From 62-47 sp051954235 (GTDB lineage Bacteria; Pseudomonadota; Alphaproteobacteria; Rhizobiales; Xanthobacteraceae): a DNA stretch of 64,000 nt. The stretch covers positions 1-64,000 of the forward strand of contig JBQCHY010000060.1 in the NCBI GenBank assembly GCA_051954235.1, read 5' to 3'. The translations under genes and the position numbers were made by a program. Below the pieces are notes generated by a model, which was given only the letters and a program-made list of their open reading frames with translations, did no database searches and was not told the origin of the DNA. This document shows, piece after piece, positions 24,148 through 36,926 of this stretch (position 1 is the stretch's first letter; every line of letters begins with the position of its first letter).

Positions 24148-24632
24148 GGTTTTTTCAACGTTTTTGTATGCGGATTTTGCATATCTGTTCCTGTGAACGA
24201 TGCATCCCAACTTTTAAATTTCTCATGCCTTTCATCGACTTATCGATATGTGGCGAAACTGTGTGGCTGTCATAGAGTGAATATTTGTTCAATTCTATAG
24301 GAGCGAGGAGATTTTTTGGCGCCTGCGCCGTCTTTCGGGAATTCGATCGCGCGTCGGATAAGCTGCCTCACCCATGGGTAGCCCAAGGTGGTTTGGGTTC
24401 AGGGCGTCGCGGTAAAATCGGTAGCTCGCGTTGCGTGAAATACGCTTCGCGATTGTCGAAGTGGTAACCCGGATCGCTTCATCCATGCAAAATGCACATG
24501 GAGAAAAATGCGAAGTCGAGCAGGGAGACGACGCGCGTTTTCGCCGCCGCGTTATTGTCGTCATGCCGGATTGGTTTTCTCGGCCCAAGCCGGTAATCAC
24601 TTCGGATTCGCGAAAATCGAGGGAGACGCTTC
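24148..24632. other. Gap upstream of hisN, partly A+T-rich
   Basis: 24148-24310 is clearly A+T-richer than its surroundings (runs of T, TTTTAAATTT, TGAATATTTGTTC). No gene, tRNA or recognisable riboswitch is supported. It may hold the hisN promoter. Confidence 0.5.
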
Positions 24633-25415
24633 GTGACGGTCGTTGACTTTACCGCTTTCATTGACCGCCTGGCGACGGCGTCCGGAGAAACCATCCTGCC
24701 GTTCTTCCGCACCTCGCTCGGCATCGAGGACAAGAAATCCAAGCAGGGCTTTGACCCCGTCACCGAAGCGGATCGCGGCGCCGAGGCGGTGATGCGGCGG
24801 ATGATCAAGGCGAGTTTCCCCCAGCACGGCATCGTCGGCGAGGAATTCGGCAACGAGCAGGAGGACGCCGATTACGTCTGGGTGCTCGATCCCATCGACG
24901 GCACCAAGTCGTTCATCTCCGGCTTTCCGATCTGGGGCACGCTGATTGCGCTGATGCATCGCGGCCTGCCGGTCTACGGCATGATGCATCAGCCCTACAT
25001 CGGGGAGCGGTTCACCGGCGACAACCGCTCGGCCACCTATCGCGGTGGCGGCGGCCAGCGCACGCTGGCCGTGCGGCGTTGCGAGAATCTCGGCGACGCG
25101 ACGCTGTTCACCACCAGCCCGCTGTTGATGAACGAGCCCGATCGCGCCGCTTTCACGCGGGTGCAGGACGAAGTGCGGCTCGCGCGTTTCGGAGGCGATT
25201 GCTACTCCTATTGCATGCTAGCGGCGGGGCACGTCGATCTTGTGATCGAGACCGAATTGAAGCCTTACGATATCGCCGCGTTGATTCCGATCGTCAGCGG
25301 CGCGGGCGGCGTCATCACCACCTGGGAAGGCCAACCCGCGCAGCAAGGCGGCCGCATCGTCGCCGCTGGCGATCCGCGCGTGCATGAACAGGCATTGAAG
25401 GTGCTCGGCGGCTGA
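24633..25415 (+). CDS. hisN: Histidinol-phosphatase, inositol-monophosphatase type
   Basis: 260 residues with a GTG start after GAGGGAGA. The metal-binding motifs of the IMPase family are intact: VGEEFG, VLDPIDGTKSFISGFP and the C-terminal KPYDIAALIPIVSGAGG. The FISGFPIWGTLIAL variant is typical of HisN-type enzymes, which dephosphorylate L-histidinol phosphate in histidine synthesis in organisms that lack HisB-N. An inositol or other sugar phosphatase role cannot be ruled out. It is close to cpdR, as in other Rhizobiales. Confidence 0.88.
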   Translation: MTVVDFTAFIDRLATASGETILPFFRTSLGIEDKKSKQGFDPVTEADRGAEAVMRRMIKASFPQHGIVGEEFGNEQEDADYVWVLDPIDGTKSFISGFPIWGTLIALMHRGLPVYGMMHQPYIGERFTGDNRSATYRGGGGQRTLAVRRCENLGDATLFTTSPLLMNEPDRAAFTRVQDEVRLARFGGDCYSYCMLAAGHVDLVIETELKPYDIAALIPIVSGAGGVITTWEGQPAQQGGRIVAAGDPRVHEQALKVLGG

Positions 25416-25422
25416 TGATCGA

Positions 25423-25507
25423 CGTCATTGCGAGCGCCAGCGAAGCAATCCAGAAAGCCACGAGGTAAGAACTGGATTGCTTCGTCACTTCGTTTCTCGC
25501 AATGACG
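25423..25507. repeat. Palindromic intergenic element, family B (copy B1)
   Basis: Arms GTCATTGCGAGCGCCAGCGA + AGCAATCCAG and CTGGATTGCTTCGTC...CTCGCAATGACG form an inverted repeat. Copies B2-B4 are at 36811, 44816 and 59181. It lies between the convergent hisN and beta-propeller genes. Confidence 0.9.
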
Positions 25508-25535
25508 AAGGGTAGATCGCAATGCGTTCGTTCAG

Positions 25536-27179
25536 TTACTTCTTCACGATTTTGTAGATCGCGTTCTCGATGTCCGACGTCATATAGATCGTGCCGTTCG
25601 CGCCGATAGCTACGCCGGTGGGCAGATTTGTCGGCGGCAATCCCGGCGCGGCTTCGAGGCCGATCGGCAGGTTGCCTGCAATTTCCGTTGCCTTGCCGTC
25701 CTTCGGATCGATGGCGACGATGCGCTTGGCGCCAACCTCGGCGACAATCAATGTGCCGTCACCCGCAACTGCTAGGCCCTCCGGCATCTTCAGATCTTTC
25801 GCGACCACCGTCTTCTCGCCGCTTGAGAGTTTCACCCGCAGCACCTGCCCGGCGAAAGCCTCGGTGAGATAGGCGGTGTCGGCGTCGGTCACAGCGAGCC
25901 CGACTGGCCCCTTGAGATCGGCAGCGATCACCTTGCGGTCCTTGCCGTGTTCGCCGGAGAGCCGCACCAGCGAGCCGGTGCCGAGTTCGTTGACCAAAAG
26001 ACTGCCGTCGTCGAGTCGCACCGCGTCGTAAGGCGCCTTCAACCCGTGGATCATCTCCAGCGTTTTGCCGGATTTGCGATCGATCACTTGTACGGTGCCG
26101 GTGAACCAACTCGACAGCACGACATGGTCGCCTTTCGCCGTGGCGCTCATGGGATATTCCAGTGTGGTCCCGGCAGCGTGCATGCGGGCGTGCTCGGTGA
26201 CCTCGCCGGATGCGCCGTCGACGCTGCGATAGGCGAAGACGTCGGCAATGTGCAGCGTATCTTTGCCGCCGTCCGAAGTCACTGCGAGCCCGCCGGGATC
26301 GGACAGCTTGCCGATGATGATCTGCTTCGCGCGGCCGGTCGCGGGATCGATTTCCTGAATGCCGTTGTCGGCCATGTTGGAGACGAAGATGTGATCGTTC
26401 TTGTCGATGGCGAGGTTATCGAGCGAGGGCTTCAGCGTCGCCACCGTGGTCTTGGCGCCGGACTTCGGATCGACGCGCACCAGTTCGCCGGTGGCGGTAT
26501 CGAGCGCCCAGAGGTTGCCCTTGGAATCGAAGTTGACGGCGGCGGGCACCTTGAAGCCTTCGGCCACCACGGTGAGTTCGGCCTTGTCGACATCCACCTT
26601 CACCACCTGGCCCTTGAACCACAGCGGGCCGTAGAGCTTGTCGTCGGCGCCGAACTCGAAGCCATTGAGGCCGCCCATCTTCTCCATGATCTTGCGCGGC
26701 GGTTTCTCGCCGTTGGCGTCGATCTCGTACAGCGCGTCGCCGAGGAAGACCTGCGTGGCATAGAGCCGGCCGTCCTTGCGATAGGCCAGCGAGTTGATGC
26801 CGGGCAGGCCGGACGCGAGCTTCTTGATCGGCCCGTCGCCCTTGCGCGCGTAGATGTCGCCGGTCAGGAAGGCGGTCCAGGCCATGGTGCCGTCCGGCGC
26901 GAAGGCGATGTCGTCGGCCATGCCTTGCGGGATCGGCACCACCACTTTCGCGGTGCCGGCGGCACGATCGACCTCGTAAAGCGCGGCGCCCGCGACGCTG
27001 CCGGCGAACAGCCGGCCGGAGGAATCGATGCCGAGGCCGTGGACGCCATGGAACGCCGAGCCGGGCACCAGCTTGGTCACCTCATAACCATCGGCGCGGG
27101 CCGGTATGGCGGTAAGCGACGCGGCATATGCGAAAGCCGCGGAGGACAATAGCGCGGCCGTCAAAGACATCCGTTTCAT
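25536..27179 (-). CDS. Exported beta-propeller protein (SMP-30/NHL-like)
   Basis: 547 residues with a signal peptide (MKRMSLTAALLSSAAFAYAA..., cleavage near the ARA at about 27-29). The mature protein consists of about a dozen blades of about 40 residues with repeated motifs such as GLGIDSSGRLFAGSVAGAALYEVD, NLAIDKNDHIFVSNMADNGI and GLAVAGDGTLIVAEVGAKRIV. This resembles SMP-30/gluconolactonase and NHL propellers, and the length suggests two tandem propellers. It probably acts in the periplasm; binding partner or enzymatic activity is unknown. The gene stands alone between a palindrome and a LysR gene. Confidence 0.85.
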   Translation of the reverse strand: MKRMSLTAALLSSAAFAYAASLTAIPARADGYEVTKLVPGSAFHGVHGLGIDSSGRLFAGSVAGAALYEVDRAAGTAKVVVPIPQGMADDIAFAPDGTMAWTAFLTGDIYARKGDGPIKKLASGLPGINSLAYRKDGRLYATQVFLGDALYEIDANGEKPPRKIMEKMGGLNGFEFGADDKLYGPLWFKGQVVKVDVDKAELTVVAEGFKVPAAVNFDSKGNLWALDTATGELVRVDPKSGAKTTVATLKPSLDNLAIDKNDHIFVSNMADNGIQEIDPATGRAKQIIIGKLSDPGGLAVTSDGGKDTLHIADVFAYRSVDGASGEVTEHARMHAAGTTLEYPMSATAKGDHVVLSSWFTGTVQVIDRKSGKTLEMIHGLKAPYDAVRLDDGSLLVNELGTGSLVRLSGEHGKDRKVIAADLKGPVGLAVTDADTAYLTEAFAGQVLRVKLSSGEKTVVAKDLKMPEGLAVAGDGTLIVAEVGAKRIVAIDPKDGKATEIAGNLPIGLEAAPGLPPTNLPTGVAIGANGTIYMTSDIENAIYKIVKK

Positions 27180-27266
27180 CGAAGCCTCCCTGTATGATCG
27201 TTTGGGCGATCATCTTGACGCGGTCTGATTGCTTGGCAAGCGTCGTCGCGTCGCAGGAAAGTTGAA

Positions 27267-28157
27267 TCAAATACTGCTGCCGCGCAGATGTGCGACCAAT
27301 TGCTGGGCTGGACGCGGCAGCGCTTTCAGATTGCGCACGCAGATCGCAAGCCGTCGCGTCGCCCACGCATCGCGAATTCGCACCGGCTTGATCGCCATCA
27401 CGCGCGCGCCACGTTTCGCTGCCGCCTCCGGAATAACGGCGATGCCGACGCCGGCGGCAACCAGGCGACACACCGCGTCGAAGTCGCGCAAGCGTGCGCG
27501 AAACCGCAAGCGTGCGCCGAGCCGCGCTGCTTGCGTCGCGAGGTGGGTCTGCAACGCGCTCGTGGTGGCGAGCCCGACGAAATCGCGCGCCGTCACCGCG
27601 CCGAAATCGATCACGCGGCGATGGGCGAGATCGTCCTGCGCAGCGACAGCGAGCACCAACCGATCGTCGCGGAATGGAAAGCGTTCGATGCCGGATGGCA
27701 AAGCCTGTTCGACCGCGACCCCGATATCGGCGCGCCCCGCCGCGATGGCTTCGGCGATGCCGATGCTTTCCAACTCCTCGGCGTCGATATTCACTTGCGG
27801 ATGATCGCGTAAAAAACTCGCCAGCGCTTGCGGCAGATGCTCCGACAGGCTCGACGTATTCGCCAGCACATGGATGCTGGTCTTGAGCCCGCGCGCGTAG
27901 CCGGCAAGGTCGCCGCGCAGGTTGTCCGCCGCCGCCAGCACCACGCGGGCATGGTCGAGCAGGCTTTCGCCGGCGTCCGTCAGCGTCACGCCGTGGCGGC
28001 CACGGCGCAGTAGCGCCACGTCGAGCGCGGCTTCCAGCGTCTTGATGCGTTCGCTGGCCGAGGCCAGCGCCAGATTGGCGCGCGCCGCGCCACGGGTGAT
28101 GCTGCGCGCTTCCGCTACCGCGACGAACACCTGAAGATCGACGAGATCGAACCGCAT
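27267..28157 (-). CDS. LysR-type transcriptional regulator
   Basis: 296 residues. The N-terminal winged helix-turn-helix is standard (DLVDLQVFVAVAEARSITRGAARANLALASASERIKTLE), followed by the periplasmic-binding-like effector domain from about residue 90. It is divergent from a TauE/SafE-type exporter with 89 bases between, containing TTCGGA-TAT-TCCGAA and TTCCGGAA palindromes. It most likely regulates that exporter; the inducer is unknown. Confidence 0.93.
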   Translation of the reverse strand: MRFDLVDLQVFVAVAEARSITRGAARANLALASASERIKTLEAALDVALLRRGRHGVTLTDAGESLLDHARVVLAAADNLRGDLAGYARGLKTSIHVLANTSSLSEHLPQALASFLRDHPQVNIDAEELESIGIAEAIAAGRADIGVAVEQALPSGIERFPFRDDRLVLAVAAQDDLAHRRVIDFGAVTARDFVGLATTSALQTHLATQAARLGARLRFRARLRDFDAVCRLVAAGVGIAVIPEAAAKRGARVMAIKPVRIRDAWATRRLAICVRNLKALPRPAQQLVAHLRGSSI

Positions 28158-28174
28158 GACGCCTCCGATCTGAA

Positions 28175-28203
28175 TTCGGATATTCCGAAGGTTATTTCCG
28201 GAA
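28175..28203. promoter_or_regulatory. Candidate LysR binding region
   Basis: TTCGGA-TAT-TCCGAA (28175-28189) and TTCCGGAA (28196-28203), two palindromes of related half sites one turn apart, between the divergent LysR and exporter genes. Confidence 0.55.
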
Positions 28204-28246
28204 CCTCCAGATTGCGCCGCGCGTGCGGTTCGGTCAATCTGCCGCC

Positions 28247-28999
28247 ATGTCGGAACCCAGTCTCATTCTCATCGTCGCCGTGTTTCTGCTGGCCGGATTC
28301 GTCAAGGGCGTGATCGGCCTCGGCCTGCCGACGGTCGCGATGGGTTTGCTCGCAACACGGATGGCGCCAGCACATGCGCTGGCCATCGTCATCGTGCCCG
28401 CGATCACCACCAACATCTGGCAGACTTTTGTCGGGCCTTATTTCTTCGATCTCGTGCGCCGCCTGTGGCCGATGCTGGTCGGGCTGCTGTTCGGTATCTG
28501 GTGCGGTTCGGGCCTGATGGTCGGGCCTTACGCACGCTACGGCACGCTGATCCTCGGCGTGTTGTTGATCATCTACGGTATCATCGGCCTGCGGAAGGTG
28601 CGCTTCCATGTCCCGCCCGCAAGAGAGAAATGGATCGGCGGCGTCGTCGGCGTCGTCACCGGCGTGGTGTCGGCGGCGACCGGCGTGCAGGTGATCCCGT
28701 CGATGCCGTTCATGCAGGCGATCGGGCTCGAGAAAGACGAATTGGTGCAAGGGCTCGGGGTGTTCTTCACCACGGCCACCCTCGGCCTGTTACTCGGCCT
28801 TGCGGACGCCGGATTGCTGACGGTGTCGGTTGCTATTCCAGGATTGACGGCGTTGGCGGCGGGATTCGCCGGCATGTTCATCGGCCAAACCATCCGCACC
28901 CGGATGCATCCGGATGCGTTCCGCCATTGGTTCCTGATCGCGATGATCGGGCTCGGCATCTATCTCGGCATCGAGGCGATCCAAAAGATCGCGGCCTGA
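28247..28999 (+). CDS. TSUP (TauE/SafE) family exporter
   Basis: 250 residues from ATG 28247 (MSEPSLILIVAVFLLAGFVKGV); eight or so transmembrane segments. The opening FVKGVIGLGLPTVAMGLLA and the second repeat near GVVGVVTGVVSAATGVQVIPSMP are the duplicated motifs of the TSUP family, which exports sulfite, organosulfonates or other small anions. The regulator is the divergent LysR gene. Substrate unknown. Confidence 0.9.
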   Translation: MSEPSLILIVAVFLLAGFVKGVIGLGLPTVAMGLLATRMAPAHALAIVIVPAITTNIWQTFVGPYFFDLVRRLWPMLVGLLFGIWCGSGLMVGPYARYGTLILGVLLIIYGIIGLRKVRFHVPPAREKWIGGVVGVVTGVVSAATGVQVIPSMPFMQAIGLEKDELVQGLGVFFTTATLGLLLGLADAGLLTVSVAIPGLTALAAGFAGMFIGQTIRTRMHPDAFRHWFLIAMIGLGIYLGIEAIQKIAA

Positions 29000-29001
29000 A
29001 T

Positions 29002-29637
29002 TCAGCGCGCGTCCATAAGCGCGACGCGAATGCCGAGATAGACGAACAGCGCGCCGATGCCGCGATTGATCCAGCGCATCAGGGCTCCCGATTGCCGCAT
29101 CTTTCGCGCGGCGATGGCGGCGAACGCCGCGACGCCGAGACACCACAGCGTGCCGTTGGCGACGAAGATGACGCCGAGCACCAAGAGCGCCAGCGACAGA
29201 TGCGGCGTGCCGGCATCGACGAACTGCGGCAGGAAGGCGAGGAAGAACAGCGCGATCTTCGGGTTGAGGATATTGGTCAGCGCGCCTTGCCAGAACACCT
29301 GCCACAGCGTCACCGGTTTGGCGACGGCCTGTTCGCCATCGCCGTTGCCATCGCGCGCAAGCAGCATGCGGATGCCGATGTAGCAAAGATAAGCGCCGCC
29401 GATCAGCTTCACCGCCGTGAAGGCGGTGGACGATGCCGCGAGCAGCGCCGAAAGACCGACCGCCGCGGCGAAAACATGCACGAGGCAGCCGCAGCCGATG
29501 CCGATCGCCGCCACCGCGCCGCCACGCCAGCCGAGTTGCAGGCTGCGGCCGGTGATGTAGGCGTTGTCCGGCCCCGGCGTGATGTTGAGTAGCAGGCCCG
29601 AGACGATGAACAGCCAGAGATCGTGAATGCCGAGCAT
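29002..29637 (-). CDS. LysE/RhtB family exporter
   Basis: 211 residues with about six transmembrane segments. The N-terminal LLLNITPGPDNAYITGRSLQ is the LysE/RhtB signature (P-G-P motif), and QGALTNILNPKIALFFLAFLPQFV is the second conserved block. Members export amino acids such as lysine, homoserine or threonine. It converges with the TSUP gene; the two stops are three bases apart. Confidence 0.93.
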   Translation of the reverse strand: MLGIHDLWLFIVSGLLLNITPGPDNAYITGRSLQLGWRGGAVAAIGIGCGCLVHVFAAAVGLSALLAASSTAFTAVKLIGGAYLCYIGIRMLLARDGNGDGEQAVAKPVTLWQVFWQGALTNILNPKIALFFLAFLPQFVDAGTPHLSLALLVLGVIFVANGTLWCLGVAAFAAIAARKMRQSGALMRWINRGIGALFVYLGIRVALMDAR

Positions 29638-29677
29638 GGTAATCGTTCATCCTCTCCATTGTCGCCCCCGCTCCATT

Positions 29678-29802
29678 GTCGTCCCCGCGCAGGCGGGGAC
29701 CCAGACTCCGCAGCGGTGGTGATGCGGAAAGTGCCCGTTGCGCGTGCCTGCGACGACAATCGAGGCCAGGGGTAATGGGTCCCCGCCTTCGCGGGGACGA
29801 CG
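29678..29802. repeat. Palindromic intergenic element, family C (copy C1)
   Basis: Arms TTGTCGTCCCCGCGCAGGCG + GGGACCCAG and GGGTCCCCGCCTTCGCGGGG + ACGACG. Each arm contains a strong hairpin. Copies C2-C4 are at 46513, 50931 and 59304. Confidence 0.9.
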
Positions 29803-29824
29803 CTGCGATATGTGTCGTGTTCCT

Positions 29825-30769
29825 TCATTTCGCCATTGAGCCCGGCACGAACGCATCGAACGCCGCCCAGAACTGGGCGCGGTAGCGGTTCTGCTCTTGC
29901 AGGATCTCGTGGCGCGAGCCCGGGATCACCAGATGCGAACTGCCGCGCAGATGATAGGCGAATTCCTCGATCGCCGGGGTCGAGACGATGGTGTCGGCGC
30001 CAGCCGCCAGCATCAGGATCGGCTGGCGGATTTGCGACGGATAATGCGTGGCGCGAAAGCCGTGCATGGTGCGGAAGGCGGTGTCGGCCCACGCCACCGT
30101 CGGCGAGGCGATACCGACGCTCGGGTTTTCTGCGAGGATCGCGGCGTTGCGCGCGTAGCGCACCGGATCGCTGGTGAGTGGATTGTCGGCGAACGACGCT
30201 TCGCCCACCAGCACGTCATTGCCGCCGGGCACGTAGTTGCCGCCCATGCCGACGTACCGCATCGCGCGCAGCAGCGTGCGCAGCGGCCACGATGTGGTGC
30301 GGCCGGGCAGGTCGATCATCGGCGCCGACAGCACGATGCGGTCGAACCAGCGGCGGCCGGCATGCGCGACGCGCAGCATCACTGCGCCGCCCATCGAATG
30401 CGCCAACGCGAAGTAGGGCGGCGGACAATCCGGCAGCACCACCTGACGATAGAACGTCTCGACGTCGATCTCGAAGTCGGCGAAGTCGCGCACATAGCCC
30501 TTGCGCGGATCGCTCAGGCCCCGCGCCGAGCCGCCCTGTCCGCGCCAGTCCAGCGTCGCCACCGCGAAGCCGCGGTCCTGAAGGTCGCGCACCGTCTCGA
30601 AATACTTTTCGATCTGCTCGCCGCGCCCGGTGAACACGCACACCGTGCCCTTGCGGCCCGGCGGCGGCGCGAAGCGCGCGTAGCGCAGGCTGACGCCGTC
30701 CGGCGTGGTGATGGTGCCGCTAACGGCGCCGTCGGGAACCGGATTGGCGGGAATTGAAACCAGGGACAT
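29825..30769 (-). CDS. Alpha/beta hydrolase, lysophospholipase/monoacylglycerol lipase type
   Basis: 314 residues from the ATG at 30767-30769 (MSLVSIPANPVPDG). The upstream TTG-started extension seems unlikely. The serine hydrolase motif is ALAHSMGGAV, with the oxyanion-side CVFTGRGEQIEKY, an acid in AGADTIVST and the final His in PGSRHEILQE. The family (COG2267/PldB) cleaves monoacylglycerols or lysophospholipids. It is divergent from hsp20 with no sign of co-regulation. Confidence 0.88.
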   Translation of the reverse strand: MSLVSIPANPVPDGAVSGTITTPDGVSLRYARFAPPPGRKGTVCVFTGRGEQIEKYFETVRDLQDRGFAVATLDWRGQGGSARGLSDPRKGYVRDFADFEIDVETFYRQVVLPDCPPPYFALAHSMGGAVMLRVAHAGRRWFDRIVLSAPMIDLPGRTTSWPLRTLLRAMRYVGMGGNYVPGGNDVLVGEASFADNPLTSDPVRYARNAAILAENPSVGIASPTVAWADTAFRTMHGFRATHYPSQIRQPILMLAAGADTIVSTPAIEEFAYHLRGSSHLVIPGSRHEILQEQNRYRAQFWAAFDAFVPGSMAK

Positions 30770-30841
30770 GCAGGAACCGGTTAGGGAGACGATGCCGGAA
30801 ATCAAGGCGGCGAAGGAGACGAAAGAGTGCCGGCGCAAACT

Positions 30842-30869
30842 CTTGAAGCCGGTTGCAGCCCTCCCATAT
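30842..30869 (+). promoter_or_regulatory. Probable RpoH (sigma-32) promoter of hsp20
   Basis: CTTGAA (30842-30847) and CCCATAT (30863-30869) with a 15-base spacer match the heat-shock consensus CTTGAA / CCCATnT. The predicted start is near 30876, just before the ROSE-like leader. Confidence 0.7.
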
Positions 30870-30875
30870 CACCTT

Positions 30876-30966
30876 CGTGCAGGCCGCTCTACAGGCTGCA
30901 TTCAGAAGACAGCCCGGCCCGATTGGCGGGCGGGTTTTACATATGTCGCTCAATGGAGGACTGACT
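30876..30966 (+). promoter_or_regulatory. ROSE-type RNA thermometer in the hsp20 leader
   Basis: The roughly 90-base leader can form three hairpins: GGCC...GGCT (about 30882-30897), GCCCG...CGGGC (30912-30931), and a 3' one in which UCGCU (30946-30950) faces AGGA (30957-30960) across the CAAUGG loop. UYGCU opposite the SD with an unpaired G is the hallmark of ROSE elements that melt at heat-shock temperature. They are known upstream of small heat-shock genes in Bradyrhizobium. Confidence 0.6.
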
Positions 30967-31449
30967 ATGCGTACGTTCGATCTCACCCCGTTTTATCGTT
31001 CCACCGTCGGTTTCGACCGTCTGTTTTCGCTGCTCGACCAGGCGCCCGGCGATGCTGCCGCGGGTTATCCGCCCTACAATATCGAGCGCACCGGTGAGAA
31101 CGCTTACCGTATCAGCGTTGCCGTGTCCGGTTTCGCGCAAAACGAACTCTCGATCGTTGCCAAGGAAGACACCCTGACGATCAAGGGCGAGAAGGTTTCC
31201 AACGATAACACCGAGAAAAAGTCCGAGGTGCTGTATCGCGGCATCGCGGCCCGCGCCTTCGAACGCGTGTTCCAGCTTGCCGATTTCGTGCTGGTGAAGA
31301 ACGCCTCGCTGGAGAACGGTCTGCTGCACGTCGATCTGGTCCGGGAGATTCCCGAAGCCAAGAAGCCGCGCCAGATTCCGATCAACGGCGTTGCCCCGGC
31401 CCAACCGGTGATCGAGAACGAGAACAGCGCGGAAAAAGCCGCCGCCTGA
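30967..31449 (+). CDS. Small heat-shock protein (Hsp20/IbpA class)
   Basis: 160 residues from ATG 30967, six bases after GGAGGA. The start MRTFDLTPFYRSTVGFDRLF and the alpha-crystallin domain (about 35-125; YPPYNIERTGENAYRISVAV, VLYRGIAARAFERVFQLADFV, ASLENGLLHVDL) identify a class A rhizobial small heat-shock protein that holds unfolding proteins. The C-terminal I-x-I anchor is RQIPING. Transcription and translation appear heat-controlled by a sigma-32 promoter and a ROSE-like leader. A terminator follows at 31491. Confidence 0.96.
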   Translation: MRTFDLTPFYRSTVGFDRLFSLLDQAPGDAAAGYPPYNIERTGENAYRISVAVSGFAQNELSIVAKEDTLTIKGEKVSNDNTEKKSEVLYRGIAARAFERVFQLADFVLVKNASLENGLLHVDLVREIPEAKKPRQIPINGVAPAQPVIENENSAEKAAA

Positions 31450-31490
31450 TTTCGGGCGTCGTCGCTTCTTCGCAAGCTGACTGAAAAGCG

Positions 31491-31518
31491 AACGCCCCGG
31501 TTGTCCCCGGGGCGTTTT
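31491..31518 (+). terminator. Rho-independent terminator after hsp20
   Basis: AACGCCCCGG and CCGGGGCGTT form a 10-bp perfect stem around TTGTCC, ending in TTTT. Confidence 0.9.
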
Positions 31519-32001
31519 GCTGCCGCGCGGTATCTCATTTGTAACATTCGGTAATATTCGGTCGTATCGCCGCCACGATCCCGTAAAAAATTGCGTCAGA
31601 ATGGGTCCAGACGCTTGTATGTTGAAAAAAAGTTTGGCAATCTCAATCTAGGGCAGCAATGCTGTCCTAATTTCGAACGGAATTCCGCGCGCGAAGTCGC
31701 TCCGGTACAATGGAGACTGAGAGCGTGCGGAAAGAAAAGGGCGCTCGCCTGCCGTGACGGCGGCGAGCCGCGCGATCTATAACTGAGGTTTGGTGGATTT
31801 TCGCCGCTGGGTGCCTAACGGGGTGCCTGCAAGGGTTTCGTGAGCCCTGATGTCAGCGAGCGGAAACAGCCTGCGGCAGTGAAACGTTCAAGCGACGTCG
31901 ACGCCGGTTTCATCCATCCGGATGGAGCCGCACAAAAAGGAGAGAGGGCCGGGGTTCCGATATCGGAATGAAGGCTCGCAAATACCATCGAGGATAAGAA
32001 T
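31519..32001. other. Long leader/promoter region of gltB
   Basis: No gene that I can support. The first 180 bases are A+T-richer (TTTGTAACATTCGGTAATATTC, runs of A) and probably carry the gltB promoter, though I see no clear -35/-10 pair. No riboswitch is recognised. Confidence 0.45.
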
Positions 32002-36792
<4,791 letters not shown>

Positions 36793-36810
36793 GCAGAGAC
36801 AAACCTCGCC

Positions 36811-36895
36811 GTCATTGCGAGCGAAGCGAAGCAATCCAGAGCTATACGAAGACAGAACTGGATTGCTTCGGAGCTCTCGCTCCTCGCAATGACGA
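36811..36895. repeat. Palindromic intergenic element, family B (copy B2)
   Basis: Arms GTCATTGCGAGCGAAGCGAA + GCAATCCAG and CTGGATTGCTTCGGAGC...CTCGCAATGACGA. It lies in the gltB-gltD gap and would be transcribed with the operon. Confidence 0.9.
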
Positions 36896-36926
36896 CCAGC
36901 TAGAGATGGGTTAGAGGCAGGAAGTC

